64,000 nucleotides of DNA from Berkiella sp964594635 (GTDB lineage: Bacteria > Pseudomonadota > Gammaproteobacteria > Berkiellales > Berkiellaceae). Under the pieces are notes generated by a model. The model searched no databases. It was not told where the DNA came from and saw only the letters and a program-made list of their open reading frames with translations. A program made the position numbers and the translations under genes. The DNA lies in the NCBI GenBank assembly GCA_964594635.1, contig CAZQMV010000008.1, positions 80,416 to 144,415 on the forward strand, given 5' to 3'. Below are positions 45,611-54,630 of this stretch, piece after piece. Position 1 is the stretch's first letter. Each line of letters begins with the position of its first letter.

Positions 45611-46963
45611 ATGACTGGTAAAATGCCCCTATCAACTGGCAATCAGAACTTAGGTTCTTCCTCATTTTTTAGTGTTAGCATTCTGCCGTGGATCATTTGT
45701 GGTCTGGCAGCGGCATTTTATTGCTATGAATATTTATTGCGCATCACACCCGGGCTCATGATCCCGGAGCTGCAACGAGCTTTTAGCGTCAATGGACAAT
45801 ATCTTGATGCGACCCTCATTGGCCACTTGAGTGCCTTCTATTACTATTCTTATACACCAATGCAATTGCCAGTCGGTCTTTTTATGGATCGCTACGGTCC
45901 ACGTCGCATTTTGACATTGGCCGTGATCAGTTGTGCATTGGGGACAGCTTTTTTTGGCATGACCCAGTCTTGGTGGGTGGCAGCCTTTGGGCGTTTTTGG
46001 ATCGGTTTTGGTTCGGCCTTTGCTTTTGTTGGGGTTATGAAATTAGCCGCAACTTGGCTGCCAGCGAATCGTTTTGCATTGGTTTCTGGTCTGGCGACGA
46101 CGCTAGGTATGGTGGGCGCCATGATAGGTGGTGTATTGCTAACCGATCTCATTCAAAGTATGGGTTGGCGTAACACCATTATCTACTCAAGCTATGCCGG
46201 CTTCATTCTCGTTCCCGTCATCTGGTTTGTGGTTCGAGATGCACCTTCTCACTCCATTTCACAAGCGCAATCCACTAAAACGAACATCAATTATAAAGAG
46301 CTGTGGCTAGAAATTCGCTTGTCTTTAAAGAATCCACAAATTTGGATCAATGGTGTGATTGGTGGTCTTTTAATGACGCCAACGATGGTTTTCCCCGAAC
46401 TGTGGGGCAAGCTTTATTTGCAAACAGTGCATCAATTTACGGCTGCAGAAGCTTCACGCTCTGTGACCATGATATTTCTGGGTTGGGCAGTTGGGGGGCC
46501 GCTTGCGGGTTTCTTGTCTGACTATTTAGGTCGTCGAAAAATGCCTTTAATGATTGGCACCATTTTGACCTCAATTCTTTTATTGATCTTTCTCTATTTC
46601 CCAGGCTTGTCTTCTTTTGGGATCAAAGTCTGCTTGTTCCTCATTGGGGTGGTTTCAAGCGTTGAGGTGATTTGCTTTGCCATTGGACGAGAAAATTGTC
46701 CTGCTAATATTGCAGGGACTGCTGTGGCCGTGACTAACTTCTTAATTGTGACCTTTGCTTTTGGTCAGGTGATTGTGGCTAAAATATTGGATGTCACTTG
46801 GCATGGGGTATTAATTGACCAGGCAAAAGTGTATTCAATTGAAAGTTACCAAACTTCAATGATGGTATTACCGATCGCCACTTTGCTAGCGTTATTGTTA
46901 TGCTTTTTCTTAAAAGAGACCTATTGCCGGCCCATCGATTTCTTGGACAGTAACCGTAAGTAG
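45611..46963 (+). CDS. MFS transporter
   Basis: This 450-aa, 12-TM carrier has motif A as GLFMDRYGPRRIL and, in the second half, GFLSDYLGRRKMPL. The start ILPWIICGLAAAFYCYEYLLRITPGLMIPELQ and the segment FGRFWIGFGSAFAFVGVMKLAATWLP resemble the carrier at 11962, so these are probable paralogues of one subfamily found widely in intracellular gammaproteobacteria. The substrate is unknown. Confidence 0.85.
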   Translation: MTGKMPLSTGNQNLGSSSFFSVSILPWIICGLAAAFYCYEYLLRITPGLMIPELQRAFSVNGQYLDATLIGHLSAFYYYSYTPMQLPVGLFMDRYGPRRILTLAVISCALGTAFFGMTQSWWVAAFGRFWIGFGSAFAFVGVMKLAATWLPANRFALVSGLATTLGMVGAMIGGVLLTDLIQSMGWRNTIIYSSYAGFILVPVIWFVVRDAPSHSISQAQSTKTNINYKELWLEIRLSLKNPQIWINGVIGGLLMTPTMVFPELWGKLYLQTVHQFTAAEASRSVTMIFLGWAVGGPLAGFLSDYLGRRKMPLMIGTILTSILLLIFLYFPGLSSFGIKVCLFLIGVVSSVEVICFAIGRENCPANIAGTAVAVTNFLIVTFAFGQVIVAKILDVTWHGVLIDQAKVYSIESYQTSMMVLPIATLLALLLCFFLKETYCRPIDFLDSNRK

Positions 46964-47004
46964 ACCCATACTTATGGGACGTTGCGACGCTTTTAGGGCA
47001 TAAC

Positions 47005-47406
47005 ATGGAACGTTCCCTGCAAGGGGTGTTAATCACCACAGTATTGGCCAGTTTAATGGGTTGTGTGGCTATCGAACCCAGCCAACGTGCACAACGCGTG
47101 ATCCCTGCTTATCCTGAAATGGTTGCTAAATGCTCTTTCTTAGGTGGTGTAGTGGGCTGTTCTCAAATGATTGGCTTTCCTCCCTTAGGCGAACAATTAG
47201 CGCGTTTTCAAGCCCTAGATGAAGCTGCAAAACTTGGAGCGACCCATATCGTCTGGACTGATATTTATGGGGGATTGTCTCCAACTGCAACCGGTCGAGC
47301 CTATTACTGTGATCCCGATAAAGATTTACCTCGTTCCTTCCATTACGTTGACCAATACTTGCGTATGCACCGTTATCCTTATGATGGTGAAAAAGAAGGC
47401 TACTAA
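47005..47406 (+). CDS. Small lipoprotein (DUF4156-like)
   Basis: This 133-aa protein has a lipoprotein signal ending ASLMGC (Cys20). The body contains FQALDEAAKLGATHIVWTDIYGG followed by GRAYYC, resembling the DUF4156 family of small envelope lipoproteins (AAxxGAtHVv and AYrC). Two further Cys residues near 50 and 100 may form a disulfide. Function unknown. It lies 129 bp before the second type I export pair. Confidence 0.7.
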   Translation: MERSLQGVLITTVLASLMGCVAIEPSQRAQRVIPAYPEMVAKCSFLGGVVGCSQMIGFPPLGEQLARFQALDEAAKLGATHIVWTDIYGGLSPTATGRAYYCDPDKDLPRSFHYVDQYLRMHRYPYDGEKEGY

Positions 47407-47493
47407 TTATTGTAGGCTCACGTAATTGGTTAATTATTCAAATAATTCATTCTTTTAACTCATTTTTTTGTATCGCAATATTAAACAAATCGT

Positions 47494-47499
47494 TATAAT
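47494..47499 (+). promoter_or_regulatory. -10 element upstream of the C39 exporter operon
   Basis: There is a perfect TATAAT 35 bp before the start at 47535. I find no convincing -35 box at the right distance, so promoter identity is tentative. Confidence 0.35.
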
Positions 47500-47534
47500 A
47501 CCTTCCTTTATTGATCTGCGATTAATGAGTAATT

Positions 47535-48788
47535 ATGTCGTCTTCCCTATTCCGCAAAGAAGCGCTTGAGCATCGCAAAGACCGATTGTTTGGGGATGTG
47601 ATTTTATTGCAACCCTTATCTATGACGGTTCTTGTGAGCGTCGTTGTTTGTGTTTGTTTGATGATTATGGCAATTCTTTTTTGGGGCAGTTATGCCAGAA
47701 AAGAAACTGTGCAAGGTTATTTAGTCCCAGATAAAGGGATTGTGAAAACGTATGCACCACAAGTGGGTACTATCGCGCGCGTGCATGTTAGAGAAGGTGA
47801 TGAAGTCAAAGAGGGTGATGCACTCATTACCATGATTTCAGAGCGCGGTATGCAAGGTGGCAGTGACATTGATACCTTATTATTAAAAGAGTTAACGGCA
47901 ACCAAAGCTCATCAAGAAGAAAGAATTAAAGCAGAGAGATCGTTGCTGACTTCTGAAACGGCTCGTTTACATACCCAGATTGAGGGGTTGAGAAAAGAGC
48001 TTGGACAAATTGAACAAAGCTTAAAAGCTCAAGAAGACAGATTGCAAATTATGCAAACGCGCTTAAACGGCGCCCAAAAATTATTAGATAGTAAAAATCT
48101 TTCACAGAACGACTATCAAAAAATCCATGAAGAATTCCTAGTCCAAAAACAGCAATACCAAGAGCTGCAAAGAGGGAAAAGCACAAGAGAAAATGCGTTA
48201 TCACAAACGCAATCAGAACTTGAGCAGTTACCCATTAGATGTGAATCACGAATTAACGAAATTGAGAATATGATTTCGGAGATCAAGCAACGTCATGCTG
48301 AGGTTGCAGGTCGACGAGCGTTAGAAATTCGCTCACCCATTAGTGGCACAGTGACTGCATTGCAAGCAAGAGAAGGTCAATGGCAGGCAACCAATACGCC
48401 CTTACTGGCTATTATGCCAAAAGATGCTTCCTTACAAGTTGAGTTATTTGTCCCTTCACGTGCAATTGGTTTTATAACGCAAGATCAACGGGTCAAAGTG
48501 CGTTTTTCAGCGTTCCCTTATCAACGCTTTGGTATTTACGAAGGCAAGATTGCCGTTATCTCAAAGCATGTTTTGCTGCCTGCTGAATTACCAACATCTT
48601 CAATTGAATTAAAAGAGCCGGTATATCGTTTGACTGTTAACTTAAATCAACAGCATGTGAATGCGTATGGCAAAACCTTTCCGTTACAAGCAGGGATGTC
48701 TTTAGAAGCGGATATCATTTTGGAAAACCAAACCTTATTCCAATGGATATTAGATCCATTAACCAGCTTGAAAGGAAGGATGTCATGA
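47535..48788 (+). CDS. HlyD-family adaptor of a peptide exporter (CvaA/RaxA-like)
   Basis: This 417-aa protein has a TM helix at residues 30-52 (MTVLVSVVVCVCLMIMAILFWG), the segment YARKETVQGYLVPDKGIVKTYAPQVGTIARVHVREGDEVKEGD typical of CvaA/RaxA adaptors, and a long coiled coil (residues 115-255). The second lipoyl half IRSPISGTVTALQAREGQW and a C-terminal domain follow. Its stop overlaps the exporter's ATG (ATGA). This pair is distinct from the lapBC pair, whose ATPase has no active peptidase. Confidence 0.9.
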   Translation: MSSSLFRKEALEHRKDRLFGDVILLQPLSMTVLVSVVVCVCLMIMAILFWGSYARKETVQGYLVPDKGIVKTYAPQVGTIARVHVREGDEVKEGDALITMISERGMQGGSDIDTLLLKELTATKAHQEERIKAERSLLTSETARLHTQIEGLRKELGQIEQSLKAQEDRLQIMQTRLNGAQKLLDSKNLSQNDYQKIHEEFLVQKQQYQELQRGKSTRENALSQTQSELEQLPIRCESRINEIENMISEIKQRHAEVAGRRALEIRSPISGTVTALQAREGQWQATNTPLLAIMPKDASLQVELFVPSRAIGFITQDQRVKVRFSAFPYQRFGIYEGKIAVISKHVLLPAELPTSSIELKEPVYRLTVNLNQQHVNAYGKTFPLQAGMSLEADIILENQTLFQWILDPLTSLKGRMS

Positions 48789-50941
48789 ACAATCCTTTAT
48801 CCCTCTTAAATTTTTCGGGTAAACACCGTTTGCCCGTTATTTTACAAACTGAAATGGCCGAATGTGGCTTAGCTTGTTTAGCGATGGTTGCAAGTTATCA
48901 TGGTCATGAAATTGATCTGAATACTTTGCGTCGTAAGTATCCGATTTCTTTGCGCGGTACGACTTTACATACCTTGATGCAAACCGCTGATAAAATGGAT
49001 TTTGCTTGCCGTCCTTTACGCCTTGAATTAGATCAACTCGATCAATTGCGCACACCGACTGTTTTACATTGGGATATGAATCACTTTGTCGTGCTTAAAA
49101 GTGTCAGCAAAACCCATATTGTGATCCACGATCCTGCACAAGGGATGCGTAAAATCAATATCAATGAGGTGTCTAAGCATTTTACTGGGGTAGCCTTAGA
49201 GCTTATCCCTACACCGAAATTTGAACCCAAAAAAGAAGTTCGAAAAATTCCTTTTTACACTTTTTGGCAGCGTACCGTTGGCCTAAAGCGTGCCATGGTT
49301 CAAGTGTTCTTATTATCGATTGGCTTGCAGCTCTTCTCCTTAATCAGCCCCCAATATATGCAGTTGGTGGTGGATAATGTATTACTCAGCCATGACGTTC
49401 ACTTTTTAAAAGTATTAGCTCTTGGCTTTTTACTCTTAATGGTGATTGAAGTAGGTACCTCATCCCTGCGGCAACTCTTAGTGATGAGTTTGGGATCGAT
49501 GCTGAATATTCAAATGGCCACGAACCTGTTTCGTCATTTGATCCGTTTGCCCTTACCTTATTTTGAGAAACGCCATATTGGTGACATTGTTTCGCGCTTT
49601 GGTTCATTAGGCCAAATTGAGAAATTGCTCACCACCGGCATTGTGCAAGCGATTGTTGACGGTTTTATGGCCGTTGCGACAGCGGTCATGCTCTTTATTT
49701 ATGCACCGTATTTAGCCTGCGTTGTGATGGGGGCATTAGCCATTTATGCGATAGTCCGTTTTGCCTGGTATCGTCCATTGAAAGCGATTACAGAAGAAAG
49801 CATTATCACGGGCGCTAAAGAAAATACCAATTTCATGGAAACGATCCGCGCTTCCCAAAGTATTAAGATTTTCGGCAAAGAAACCCAGCGACAAGTGCTA
49901 TGGCAAAATCGCTATGCCGATAAGCTCAATACGGCTATTCGATTAGGTAAGATGAAAATTGGCTTTAGTGCAATTAATTCATTCTTATTTGGCATAGAAG
50001 GGACTTTGGTCGTTTATATCGGTGCGAGTTTGGTCTTAAGCGGCAACCTGACGGTAGGGATGTTGTTTGCTTTTATGTCGTATAAACAGCAATTTACTTC
50101 TAAAGCGCTTGCTTTCATTGAAAACATGATTGAATTGAAAATGTTGGGTTTGCATTTAGAGCGCTTGGGTGACATTGCCTTAGAAGAACAAGAAGTGCTA
50201 GACAGTGGTTTATTAGAAGCTCCCGTTTTAAAAGGAGCGATCCGTTTAGAGAACATTAGCTTTCGTTACAGTGATAACGAGCCTAACATCTTAAACAATA
50301 TTAACTTAACGATTAATGAAGGTGAGTCGGTTGCCATTGTTGGCCCGTCAGGCTGCGGTAAAACCACCTTGATGAAAGTCATGATGGGTTTATTTAAACC
50401 GGCAGAAGGCACGGTTTATATCGATGATATCGATCTTTACAAAATTGGGGTAGGAAACTTTCGTGAGCAGGTAGGTGCTGTCATGCAAAACGATCAGCTG
50501 CTATCGGGTTCGATAAGCGAGAACATCAGTTTCTTTGATCCACAAATCGATCATGCACGTGTTGAACACTGTGCGAAGATGGCGGTGGTGGCGCATGACA
50601 TTGCAGCGATGCCAATGACTTATAACACCTTGATTGGGGATATGGGCATGACTTTATCAGGCGGTCAAAAACAACGCGTGGTATTGGCTAGAGCGCTTTA
50701 TAAGCAACCCAAAATTCTATTTTTAGATGAAGCAACCAGTCACTTAGACGTGGCATTAGAACAAGCTGTTAATCATGCGGTGAAGCAGTTGAATGTGACT
50801 CGGGTCATTATTGCGCATCGTCCTGAAACTATACGCTCAGCAGATAGGATATTCGTCTTTACGCCGCAAGGCTTGGTTGAGCAACCAAGACCCACCCTAA
50901 AAGAATCAGAAGAGATATTGAAAGAAGCTGAAGCTACCTAA
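48785..50941 (+). CDS. Peptidase-containing ABC exporter (C39, CvaB/RaxB-like)
   Basis: This 718-aa exporter cleaves double-glycine leaders and transports the mature peptide. I start at 48785 (MNNPLSLLNF; AAGGAAGG upstream, ATGA overlap). The C39 domain is intact: Gln21 and Cys27 in QTEMAECGLACLA, His near 99 in MNHFVVL and Asp near 116 in HDPAQG. Six TM helices and an ATPase with GPSGCGKTT (near 520), LSGGQKQR and LFLDEATSHLD follow. No leader peptide gene is adjacent. Four genes with matching leaders lie in the island at 59677-60995. Confidence 0.93.
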   Translation: MNNPLSLLNFSGKHRLPVILQTEMAECGLACLAMVASYHGHEIDLNTLRRKYPISLRGTTLHTLMQTADKMDFACRPLRLELDQLDQLRTPTVLHWDMNHFVVLKSVSKTHIVIHDPAQGMRKININEVSKHFTGVALELIPTPKFEPKKEVRKIPFYTFWQRTVGLKRAMVQVFLLSIGLQLFSLISPQYMQLVVDNVLLSHDVHFLKVLALGFLLLMVIEVGTSSLRQLLVMSLGSMLNIQMATNLFRHLIRLPLPYFEKRHIGDIVSRFGSLGQIEKLLTTGIVQAIVDGFMAVATAVMLFIYAPYLACVVMGALAIYAIVRFAWYRPLKAITEESIITGAKENTNFMETIRASQSIKIFGKETQRQVLWQNRYADKLNTAIRLGKMKIGFSAINSFLFGIEGTLVVYIGASLVLSGNLTVGMLFAFMSYKQQFTSKALAFIENMIELKMLGLHLERLGDIALEEQEVLDSGLLEAPVLKGAIRLENISFRYSDNEPNILNNINLTINEGESVAIVGPSGCGKTTLMKVMMGLFKPAEGTVYIDDIDLYKIGVGNFREQVGAVMQNDQLLSGSISENISFFDPQIDHARVEHCAKMAVVAHDIAAMPMTYNTLIGDMGMTLSGGQKQRVVLARALYKQPKILFLDEATSHLDVALEQAVNHAVKQLNVTRVIIAHRPETIRSADRIFVFTPQGLVEQPRPTLKESEEILKEAEAT

Positions 50942-50952
50942 CAATTTAAAGT

Positions 50953-50979
50953 CAAGAGCTAGCGCGCTGCTAGCTCTTG
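50953..50979. terminator. Perfect inverted repeat between convergent genes
   Basis: CAAGAGCTAGC and its complement are separated by 5 nt. The repeat sits in the last codons of the metal-hydrolase gene and 12 bp after the exporter stop. It could terminate both transcripts, though no T tract follows. Confidence 0.45.
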
Positions 50980-51804
50980 CAGTTGTAATTCCATTCTCTG
51001 TAAGTTATCAATAAGCCTCTGTGTAAGCGCGGGATCACCTTCTTGATTAGGGTGAAATGATGGCAGTAAATAACGAAGGTAAGGCCAACTTAAACGCCGT
51101 AGAAAACCTTGTTTACCCCAGAAAAATTGTAACGATTGCCAATAGAATGAAGGTTTAAGGTACAATTTATCTGCGATGACCATATGCCCATAGGCACTTA
51201 AAAAACCTATCATTAAAAAACTGGCTGCCAGAAAAAAGCCGGTTGCTCGGATCAGATAATTGGGAGTCACCGTTTTCAAAATATCAAAAGCGACGGCTTT
51301 GTGCTCAATTTCTTCAATAAAATGCCATTGCCATAATAAATAAATCCGCTCATCAATACCGCCTAAGCGCTCAGGTTCTCGGATATAAAGCTCGCCTGTG
51401 ACAGCGGTAAAATGTTCCATCGCGGCAACCATGGCTAAACGAATTTTGGGGCCGACAATCAGTGCCACACCTTGAAAGAGCTTTTGATAGAAGTTGTTTT
51501 TGACTTTTAAGCGCGGGTAGAAAGGTTTTACGGTTTTTAAAAATAAACGAAAATGCTCTTTGCTGTGATTTAGTTCTTGTTTAGCAAATTGAATGGCATT
51601 TTTTCGCAAGGTTTTATCTTTGATGGTTTTCACATAAGGTAATACACAAGCAATAAAAAATTGTTCACCGTAGGGAATACTGGCAGTTAGCGTATTGGCA
51701 TGCAGTGTTTTGACGGCGGAGTCATTGAACCAATATTTGCGATGCGCTTTTTGAATAGCAAATTTAATATGGCGTGGTTTAACGGTCCCTGTTTTATTAT
51801 CCAT
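50959..51804 (-). CDS. Predicted metal-dependent hydrolase (PF10118-type)
   Basis: This 281-aa protein has ferritin-like Glu/His motifs: FAKQELNHSKEHFRLF, AAMEHFTAVTGELY and WHFIEEIEHKAVAFD, as in the uncharacterised metal-dependent hydrolase family. A hydrophobic helix follows (ATGFFLAASFLMIGFLSAYG). The substrate is unknown. Its ATG overlaps the stop of the PAP2 gene by one base (TAATG), so the pair is coupled and may act on the same lipid. Confidence 0.8.
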   Translation of the reverse strand: MDNKTGTVKPRHIKFAIQKAHRKYWFNDSAVKTLHANTLTASIPYGEQFFIACVLPYVKTIKDKTLRKNAIQFAKQELNHSKEHFRLFLKTVKPFYPRLKVKNNFYQKLFQGVALIVGPKIRLAMVAAMEHFTAVTGELYIREPERLGGIDERIYLLWQWHFIEEIEHKAVAFDILKTVTPNYLIRATGFFLAASFLMIGFLSAYGHMVIADKLYLKPSFYWQSLQFFWGKQGFLRRLSWPYLRYLLPSFHPNQEGDPALTQRLIDNLQRMELQLQELAAR

Positions 51805-52598
51805 TAGCGAAACCCTTTTTGATTGAGCATCATGTGTGTGATGAATTTGCTACTGTTAACCCAAATCGCTACAAGAAAAAACTGACAGAAAATCATCAGA
51901 TGTTGCGGGATGGGCAGTATTTTAATTAAATAAATGAAGACTAATGATCCTAACAAAGCAATGCTTGTCACAACTAAACGTTGTTTACCCTCAATCGTCA
52001 AAGACTGTTTGTTTTGGACTTGAATAAGCACAGCCCAACCAGCAGTGAAACCGATCAAGGCGCCAAATGCTTGCCAGATATGCAATTTTTGTAGTGAAGA
52101 CGGTGGCATCTTGAGCATGCAAAACATCGCCAATAAAGAGAGATAGACACCGAGTAGATAGGGTTTTTCTTTAAATAACGGGTGTATTTTGCAAAAGCTA
52201 AAAATGAAGAGGCTTAACGATCCAAAACCCACTGCGCCCATAATATCAATCGGATAGTGGTAGCCATGGTAAAGCAACCCGTAGCCGGTCAGGCAAAGTA
52301 TCAAAACAACCAGTGCGCTAAACCAAGTACGCCGAAACTCAATCGCTAAGGCCCCCCAAAAAACAACGGCGCTGTGCATGTGCCCGCTGGGGAAAGCCCA
52401 CCCTTCTAAAGGAGGTGGTAATGGATACTGCCAAATCGATTTTAGTAATACGTTATAAACCATCGTAAATAATAAGAGAAGTAACGTGCGACCAAAAATA
52501 GCTTCGTTGCGGTTAAGAAATCCCACCAATACCACACTGGCTAGTACAATTGGTTGACTGAACAATAATCCGGTTTTAGCGATGAGTTCTAACATCAT
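51804..52598 (-). CDS. PAP2-family membrane phosphatase
   Basis: This 264-aa membrane protein carries the type 2 phosphatidic-acid phosphatase signature: Lys in LLKSIWQYPLPPP, PSGH in WAFPSGHMHSA (general-acid His) and GLLYHGYHYPIDIMGAVGFG (nucleophile-region His and Asp). Likely substrates by family are phosphatidylglycerol phosphate, undecaprenyl pyrophosphate or phosphatidate. It has about six TM helices. It is coupled to the hydrolase gene and lies 10 bp after the LysE-type carrier gene in transcription order. Confidence 0.87.
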   Translation of the reverse strand: MMLELIAKTGLLFSQPIVLASVVLVGFLNRNEAIFGRTLLLLLFTMVYNVLLKSIWQYPLPPPLEGWAFPSGHMHSAVVFWGALAIEFRRTWFSALVVLILCLTGYGLLYHGYHYPIDIMGAVGFGSLSLFIFSFCKIHPLFKEKPYLLGVYLSLLAMFCMLKMPPSSLQKLHIWQAFGALIGFTAGWAVLIQVQNKQSLTIEGKQRLVVTSIALLGSLVFIYLIKILPIPQHLMIFCQFFLVAIWVNSSKFITHMMLNQKGFR

Positions 52599-52608
52599 AC
52601 TCGTTCAC

Positions 52609-53244
52609 TTATTGCGTTAAAGTTGCGACTTTAAGACCAAGGGCGACAAGGAAGCCTCCCAACATTTTATCAAGGTATTTTTGGGCGGTGGTTAATTTTT
52701 TCTTTAAACGGTCATGCGTTAAGATCCACGCCAGCGATCCAAACCAGATGAAACTGACTACACTAAACTCTACACCATATAACGCTTGAATGGCTTGAGG
52801 TGTTTGAGGATCGATGACTTGTGAAAAAACACTTAAGAAAAATAGCGTGGCTTTTGGATTGAGGACATTCACCAAGAATCCTCGTTTTAGAGCAGCCATT
52901 GACGACAATACTTTTCTGGGGATCCGGGTTGCACCTTTTTGTGCCAAGGGATCTTCAGTGCGCGAGATCAACGCTTTACACCCTAAAAAGATAAGATAGG
53001 CTGCGCCTAAATATTTGATGATATTAAATGCCAGCACTGACTTTGCTACGATAACGCCGATGCCAATCACACAATAGGTAACATGGACTAAGCAGCCAAG
53101 GGCAATGCCTAAAGCCGTATATAAACCCGACTTCTTGCCTTGTTGCAAGCTATGTTGAGTGACGATAACAAAATCAGGCCCTGGACTCATGGCGCCTAAA
53201 AAGCCAATTACCGCTAAAGTGAGAAATTGATTCAGATACATCAT
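52609..53244 (-). CDS. LysE/RhtB-family amino acid exporter
   Basis: This 211-aa, six-TM carrier has the family start LTLAVIGFLGAMSPGPDFVIVTQHSLQQGKKSGLYTALGIALG and the segment LNPKATLFFLSVFSQVI. Members export basic or neutral amino acids (threonine, homoserine, lysine); the substrate is not readable. It is first of three genes that run towards 50959. Confidence 0.9.
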   Translation of the reverse strand: MMYLNQFLTLAVIGFLGAMSPGPDFVIVTQHSLQQGKKSGLYTALGIALGCLVHVTYCVIGIGVIVAKSVLAFNIIKYLGAAYLIFLGCKALISRTEDPLAQKGATRIPRKVLSSMAALKRGFLVNVLNPKATLFFLSVFSQVIDPQTPQAIQALYGVEFSVVSFIWFGSLAWILTHDRLKKKLTTAQKYLDKMLGGFLVALGLKVATLTQ

Positions 53245-53284
53245 GACCTCTTCAATGATTTAGCAAGGTACCATATTTTTAATG

Positions 53285-54502
53285 CTATTGCTCGACAAAA
53301 TCTAAGCTCTTAGCGAAAGTTTCTGTCAGGAAATAAGCGCTAATCAGTGCTAACACAAGGCTTGTTAAAGCAATAATGCCTAACCCACCTAAGATACCTA
53401 CATAAGGTTTTAGGAGTACTAATAACGCAGAAAATGGGATCGCCATGGCACGTACAAAATTGGGTAAAGATGCGCTGACTGTGGTGCGAACATTGGTGCC
53501 AAATTGCTCGGTTGCCATCATTAAAAAGACAGCCCAGTGGCCGCTTGAAAATCCAAGTGCCGCGCAGAAAAAATAAAAGACTTTTGCAGGAGGCTCATTG
53601 AGTGATAAGAAGGTGAGGGTACATAAACAAGATAAGCTTAAAAAGACCATCACGGCTTTGCGACGCGATTGTAACCATTGGCTGAGTAAACTACTTGAGA
53701 TATCCCCTAAACCTAATCCCACATTAAAAAATAAAAAGGCTAATCCCGTTGCGATGGGATCAATGACATTTAATGCTCGACCCACCTCAGGTGCAAAAGC
53801 CATAAACAAACCGACAAATACCCAGAAGGGTGCGCCAATCAGTAAGCATTTAAGATATTGGTTTCTGAGGTGTGCATTTCGTAAAATGAGTAAAGGATTG
53901 CCTTTTTGAACGTGACTTTGTTGTTTTATTTCTGTAAACAAAGGAGATTCTTTGACACTGATCCTAAGGATTAACAATACGAAACCGCCAACGCCGCCGA
54001 GAATGTAAGCTGATTGCCAAGTCATAAAATAACTGACTAAACCACTGGCGATACCGCCTAAAATCCCAAAGGTGGCTATTACCATGGTGCCAAGCCCACG
54101 TTTTTCTTTAGACATCAGTTCATTGACCAGCGTAATACCGCCGCCCAATTCTCCGGCTAAACCAAAGCCTGCAATGAAGCGCAAGATAGCGTATGTTTCA
54201 ATATTGGTAACAAAAGCATTTGCCAGTGTGGCGCTGGAGTAAAGAAAAATCGAACCGAATAAGATAGATAATCGACCACGCTTATCGCCCAACATGCCAA
54301 AGGCAATGCCGCCGAGTAGCATTCCAATCAATTGAATATTAATCAGCGATAAGCCGACGGATGTAATTTCTGCTTCACCAAGTCCTAAACTTTTTAAACT
54401 GGCGACGCGGACGTTGCTAAATAAGATGATGTCATAGACATCGACAAAATAACCCAATGCCGCCACGAAAATCGCAAACCACAATGTTTTTTGACGCATC
54501 AT
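53285..54502 (-). CDS. MFS transporter
   Basis: This 405-aa, 12-TM carrier begins TLWFAIFVAALGYFVDVYDIILFSNVRVASLK, has motif A GMLGDKRGRLSILFGS and the segment LRFIAGFGLAGELGGGITLVNELMSKEKRGLG. These place it near the MHS/sugar-acid carriers. The substrate is unknown. It is divergent from gltX, with 128 bp between them. Confidence 0.83.
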   Translation of the reverse strand: MMRQKTLWFAIFVAALGYFVDVYDIILFSNVRVASLKSLGLGEAEITSVGLSLINIQLIGMLLGGIAFGMLGDKRGRLSILFGSIFLYSSATLANAFVTNIETYAILRFIAGFGLAGELGGGITLVNELMSKEKRGLGTMVIATFGILGGIASGLVSYFMTWQSAYILGGVGGFVLLILRISVKESPLFTEIKQQSHVQKGNPLLILRNAHLRNQYLKCLLIGAPFWVFVGLFMAFAPEVGRALNVIDPIATGLAFLFFNVGLGLGDISSSLLSQWLQSRRKAVMVFLSLSCLCTLTFLSLNEPPAKVFYFFCAALGFSSGHWAVFLMMATEQFGTNVRTTVSASLPNFVRAMAIPFSALLVLLKPYVGILGGLGIIALTSLVLALISAYFLTETFAKSLDFVEQ

Positions 54503-54630
54503 TTACCTGCTTATTAATGAATATAATTTATCCGCATGACACATTATTAAGATGTGATGGCTGAATGAGTGATTCTATCTTGAGGTGCTTTATTGTTAAA
54601 ATGCCTTTTTAACTAAAAAGTAGAATAAAA

